From contig JAFGCA010000459.1 of NCBI GenBank assembly GCA_016932895.1, positions 1-6,028 on the forward strand: a stretch of 6,028 nt of DNA. Direction: 5' to 3'. Shown piece after piece: positions 4,232 through 6,028 of this stretch. Numbering within the stretch: the stretch's first letter is position 1; each line of letters opens with the position of its first letter. The notes below the pieces were generated by a model. It had not been told where the DNA came from. It worked only from the letters and a program-made list of their open reading frames with translations, and did not search any database. Both the position numbers and the translations under genes were made by a program. Source of the DNA: Sedimentisphaerales bacterium. Its GTDB lineage: Bacteria; Planctomycetota; Phycisphaerae; Sedimentisphaerales; SG8-4.

Positions 4232-6028
4232 ATGAGAACGAACACAGTCAAACTCTGCGCTGTTGTCACGCTGGTACTTCAAACGTTTGCCCTGGCCCAG
4301 AGGACGGAAGTCCGCGTTCGGCGAGGCGAAGTCGTCGCCGAGACGGCGTCGCAGAGCGTGGCGCTCGGCGCCGGGCGAAAGGCGATTCTGTCACCGGACG
4401 AAGGGCTCAGCACGTCCGTTGACGATCCGATGGTGGACGACGTGATGAAGATCCACCAATGGGTCGAAGAAGAGAAGCAGGCCCAGAGAGAACAGATCGA
4501 CGAAACGAGCATTCAAGTTTTTCGCATCGATGACGAAACCCGTTTCACGCTGGCCTATTACCTGGAGCTGAGGAACACGAAGTCAAAGCCACGCCGGGTC
4601 TGTTGGGTTAGGGGCACGTCGATTCTCGAGGAACCGAGGTACTACGATTTGCAGGGTCGTCTGCTCCCGTTCAATGTGGATAAGATCACCGCCGACATGG
4701 GCAACTATGCCATACGTTTCCCAGAACCCGTCGCGCCGGGTGAGAAGTTCAAGTATCTCTGTGTGAGCAAGCTGGACGCAAGCGGCGCCATGTGGAAGGA
4801 TGGGCCCCTGTGGCACCTCCAGTTGGGATGTTGCCTGCCGAACTGTCTGAACTACTTTCGGTTCATCCTGCCGAAATCCGCGATCTTCGTAGATTCCAAC
4901 CGCCAGGCGACTCTGACAGACAGCGTCGAAGGCAAAGTGGCTCTGACCATCAGAAACTACACGGGCCCTGTCGGTGACGGCACGTTTCACATTGCCTTTC
5001 TATGGCCGGACAAGGATGGAACCACTCTGGCGGACCTCCCACCACAGTATCGCGGCCTGCGCGATCAGGAGCAGGAGGACATCGTTCGAAGCGGGCAACT
5101 CGCCATGACCGGGATCCTGGCCGGGGAGGTTTTCGACGACCAGAGCACCCCTTTGGCGACAGTGGGGACCCTGTGTAGTGCATTTGTGCGCAGGGACAAG
5201 GAACGCGTGCTGGACTTGATGGCGAATCCCCTTATCCGGGGTATCGCGGCTATACAGTATGATCAGTTCATGCCCGATCAGGTCGCCGAGTTTGTCGAGG
5301 GCTTCGACCTTGTCAAAACGCCGACCTGGCCTGAAGCACCGGCCAATGGCTACGAGCACCCTGTCTATTTGACCCGGAAGGGATCGCTGCTCAATGACGC
5401 GGTCATTGTCATGGTCTACCGAGACGGCAAGTGGTATTGGGGGGGCATGTCCACATGGATTACGGCGCCAGAGAACACCGACGAAAAAGATGAAACGCCG
5501 ATAGCCGGCGTAACCTTATCGAAGGACGAGGCCGGCCTCGACGCGGCAACGTACAAAGGCCTCGAACCGGGCTGGTCCATGCGGAAATGGCTCTTCCTGG
5601 GACCGATCGACGTCCCCTGGGAAGGCCAGGGCTACTTCCCCGATGAAAAGACCGCCAATGAATTCTTCGACATCAAGTCGCTCGATCCGGGGCGGTTCGA
5701 ACGCGAAGTTACGATCGACGGACAGGATTACCAATGGCACGCGCTGACCTCAGAGTACATCGGCATTGACCTGACGCAGGTGTTCGAGAAGTGGTACTCC
5801 GTGGCCTATCTCTGGGCCCAGGTCGAGATGGAAGAAGAGACCACCGGCGTCTTGGGTATCGGCGCCGACGACGCCGTCCAGGTTTGGCTCAACGGCGAGC
5901 TCCTCCACCAGAACGTGATCGGTCGCGTCCTCGCGTACCACGATAATGTCGCGGTGACCTTCAAGAAGGGCAAGAACCAACTCGTCCTGAAGGTCCTCAA
6001 TTACGGCGGCCCCTGGGGCTTCTCCTGC
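4232..6028 (+). CDS. Large exported multidomain protein, 3' end beyond the window
   Basis: The frame is open for 599 codons and reaches the right edge without a stop. Residues 1-22 are a signal peptide (cut predicted ALA/QR). Residues 25-53, 'TEVRVRRGEVVAETASQ' then 'VALGAGRKAIL', resemble the final strands of a FecR domain. About 90-290 is an unrecognised, probably beta-rich region with a cysteine cluster 'GCCLPNC' (199-205) and 'PVAPGEKFKYLCVS'. About 305-415 may be an NTF2/SnoaL-like fold ('LCSAFVRRDKERVLDLMANP' to 'DGKWYWGGMSTW'), a weak call. About 448-599, from 'WLFLGPIDVP' to 'TTGVLGIGADDAVQVWLNGE' (538-557) and 'GKNQLVLKVLN', resembles the carbohydrate-binding-like/PA14-like beta-sandwich common in planctomycete exported proteins, and probably only its last few residues are missing. 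It lies 50 bp after the anti-sigma gene, likely in the same operon. Function is unknown; extracellular effector or signal receptor are both possible. Confidence 0.85.
   Translation, partial: MRTNTVKLCAVVTLVLQTFALAQRTEVRVRRGEVVAETASQSVALGAGRKAILSPDEGLSTSVDDPMVDDVMKIHQWVEEEKQAQREQIDETSIQVFRIDDETRFTLAYYLELRNTKSKPRRVCWVRGTSILEEPRYYDLQGRLLPFNVDKITADMGNYAIRFPEPVAPGEKFKYLCVSKLDASGAMWKDGPLWHLQLGCCLPNCLNYFRFILPKSAIFVDSNRQATLTDSVEGKVALTIRNYTGPVGDGTFHIAFLWPDKDGTTLADLPPQYRGLRDQEQEDIVRSGQLAMTGILAGEVFDDQSTPLATVGTLCSAFVRRDKERVLDLMANPLIRGIAAIQYDQFMPDQVAEFVEGFDLVKTPTWPEAPANGYEHPVYLTRKGSLLNDAVIVMVYRDGKWYWGGMSTWITAPENTDEKDETPIAGVTLSKDEAGLDAATYKGLEPGWSMRKWLFLGPIDVPWEGQGYFPDEKTANEFFDIKSLDPGRFEREVTIDGQDYQWHALTSEYIGIDLTQVFEKWYSVAYLWAQVEMEEETTGVLGIGADDAVQVWLNGELLHQNVIGRVLAYHDNVAVTFKKGKNQLVLKVLNYGGPWGFSC

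Overview
The window is about 60% GC by eye and reads almost entirely on the + strand. It looks like a chromosome segment from a Planctomycetota bacterium, probably Phycisphaerae or Sedimentisphaerales-like. That placement is an inference. It rests on an ECF-type sigma factor coupled to a zinc-finger/FecR anti-sigma factor, a LolA-like TPR protein with the N-terminal tail seen in such planctomycete sigma-linked proteins, and a large secreted protein ending in a beta-sandwich of the 'WLFLGP ... GIGADDAVQVWLNGE' type.

Layout. (1) 1-1326: membrane-anchored LolA-like/TPR protein, probably the partner of a sigma gene just outside the window. (2) 1327-1665: 339 bp without an intact gene. Bases 1436-1617 are a decayed, internally deleted copy of the promoter and reading frame of the sigma gene found further downstream, still with its promoter-like and Shine-Dalgarno sequences. 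(3) 1666-2802: secreted N-terminal-nucleophile hydrolase of the C45/linear-amide hydrolase type with a DUF3471-like tail. (4) 2822-2883: intact promoter/leader matching the relic. (5) 2884-3471: ECF-type sigma factor. (6) 3468-4181: anti-sigma factor with zinc finger, one membrane span and a FecR-like outer domain, overlapping the sigma gene by ATGA. (7) 4232-6028: a 599-codon open frame with signal peptide that runs off the right edge. It encodes a large exported multidomain protein.

How they may work together. Genes 5 to 7 look like one operon: sigma factor, its membrane-bound inhibitor, and an exported protein that could act as effector or as part of the sensing apparatus. The FecR-like domain of the anti-sigma factor stops short, and sequence resembling its missing end appears just after the signal peptide of the next protein. 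The hydrolase gene lies between two direct repeats of the sigma promoter/start region (1386 bp apart, 92 of 108 bases identical), so it may have acquired its promoter from a degraded sigma gene. No tRNA, rRNA, CRISPR array, transposase or convincing terminator was seen.
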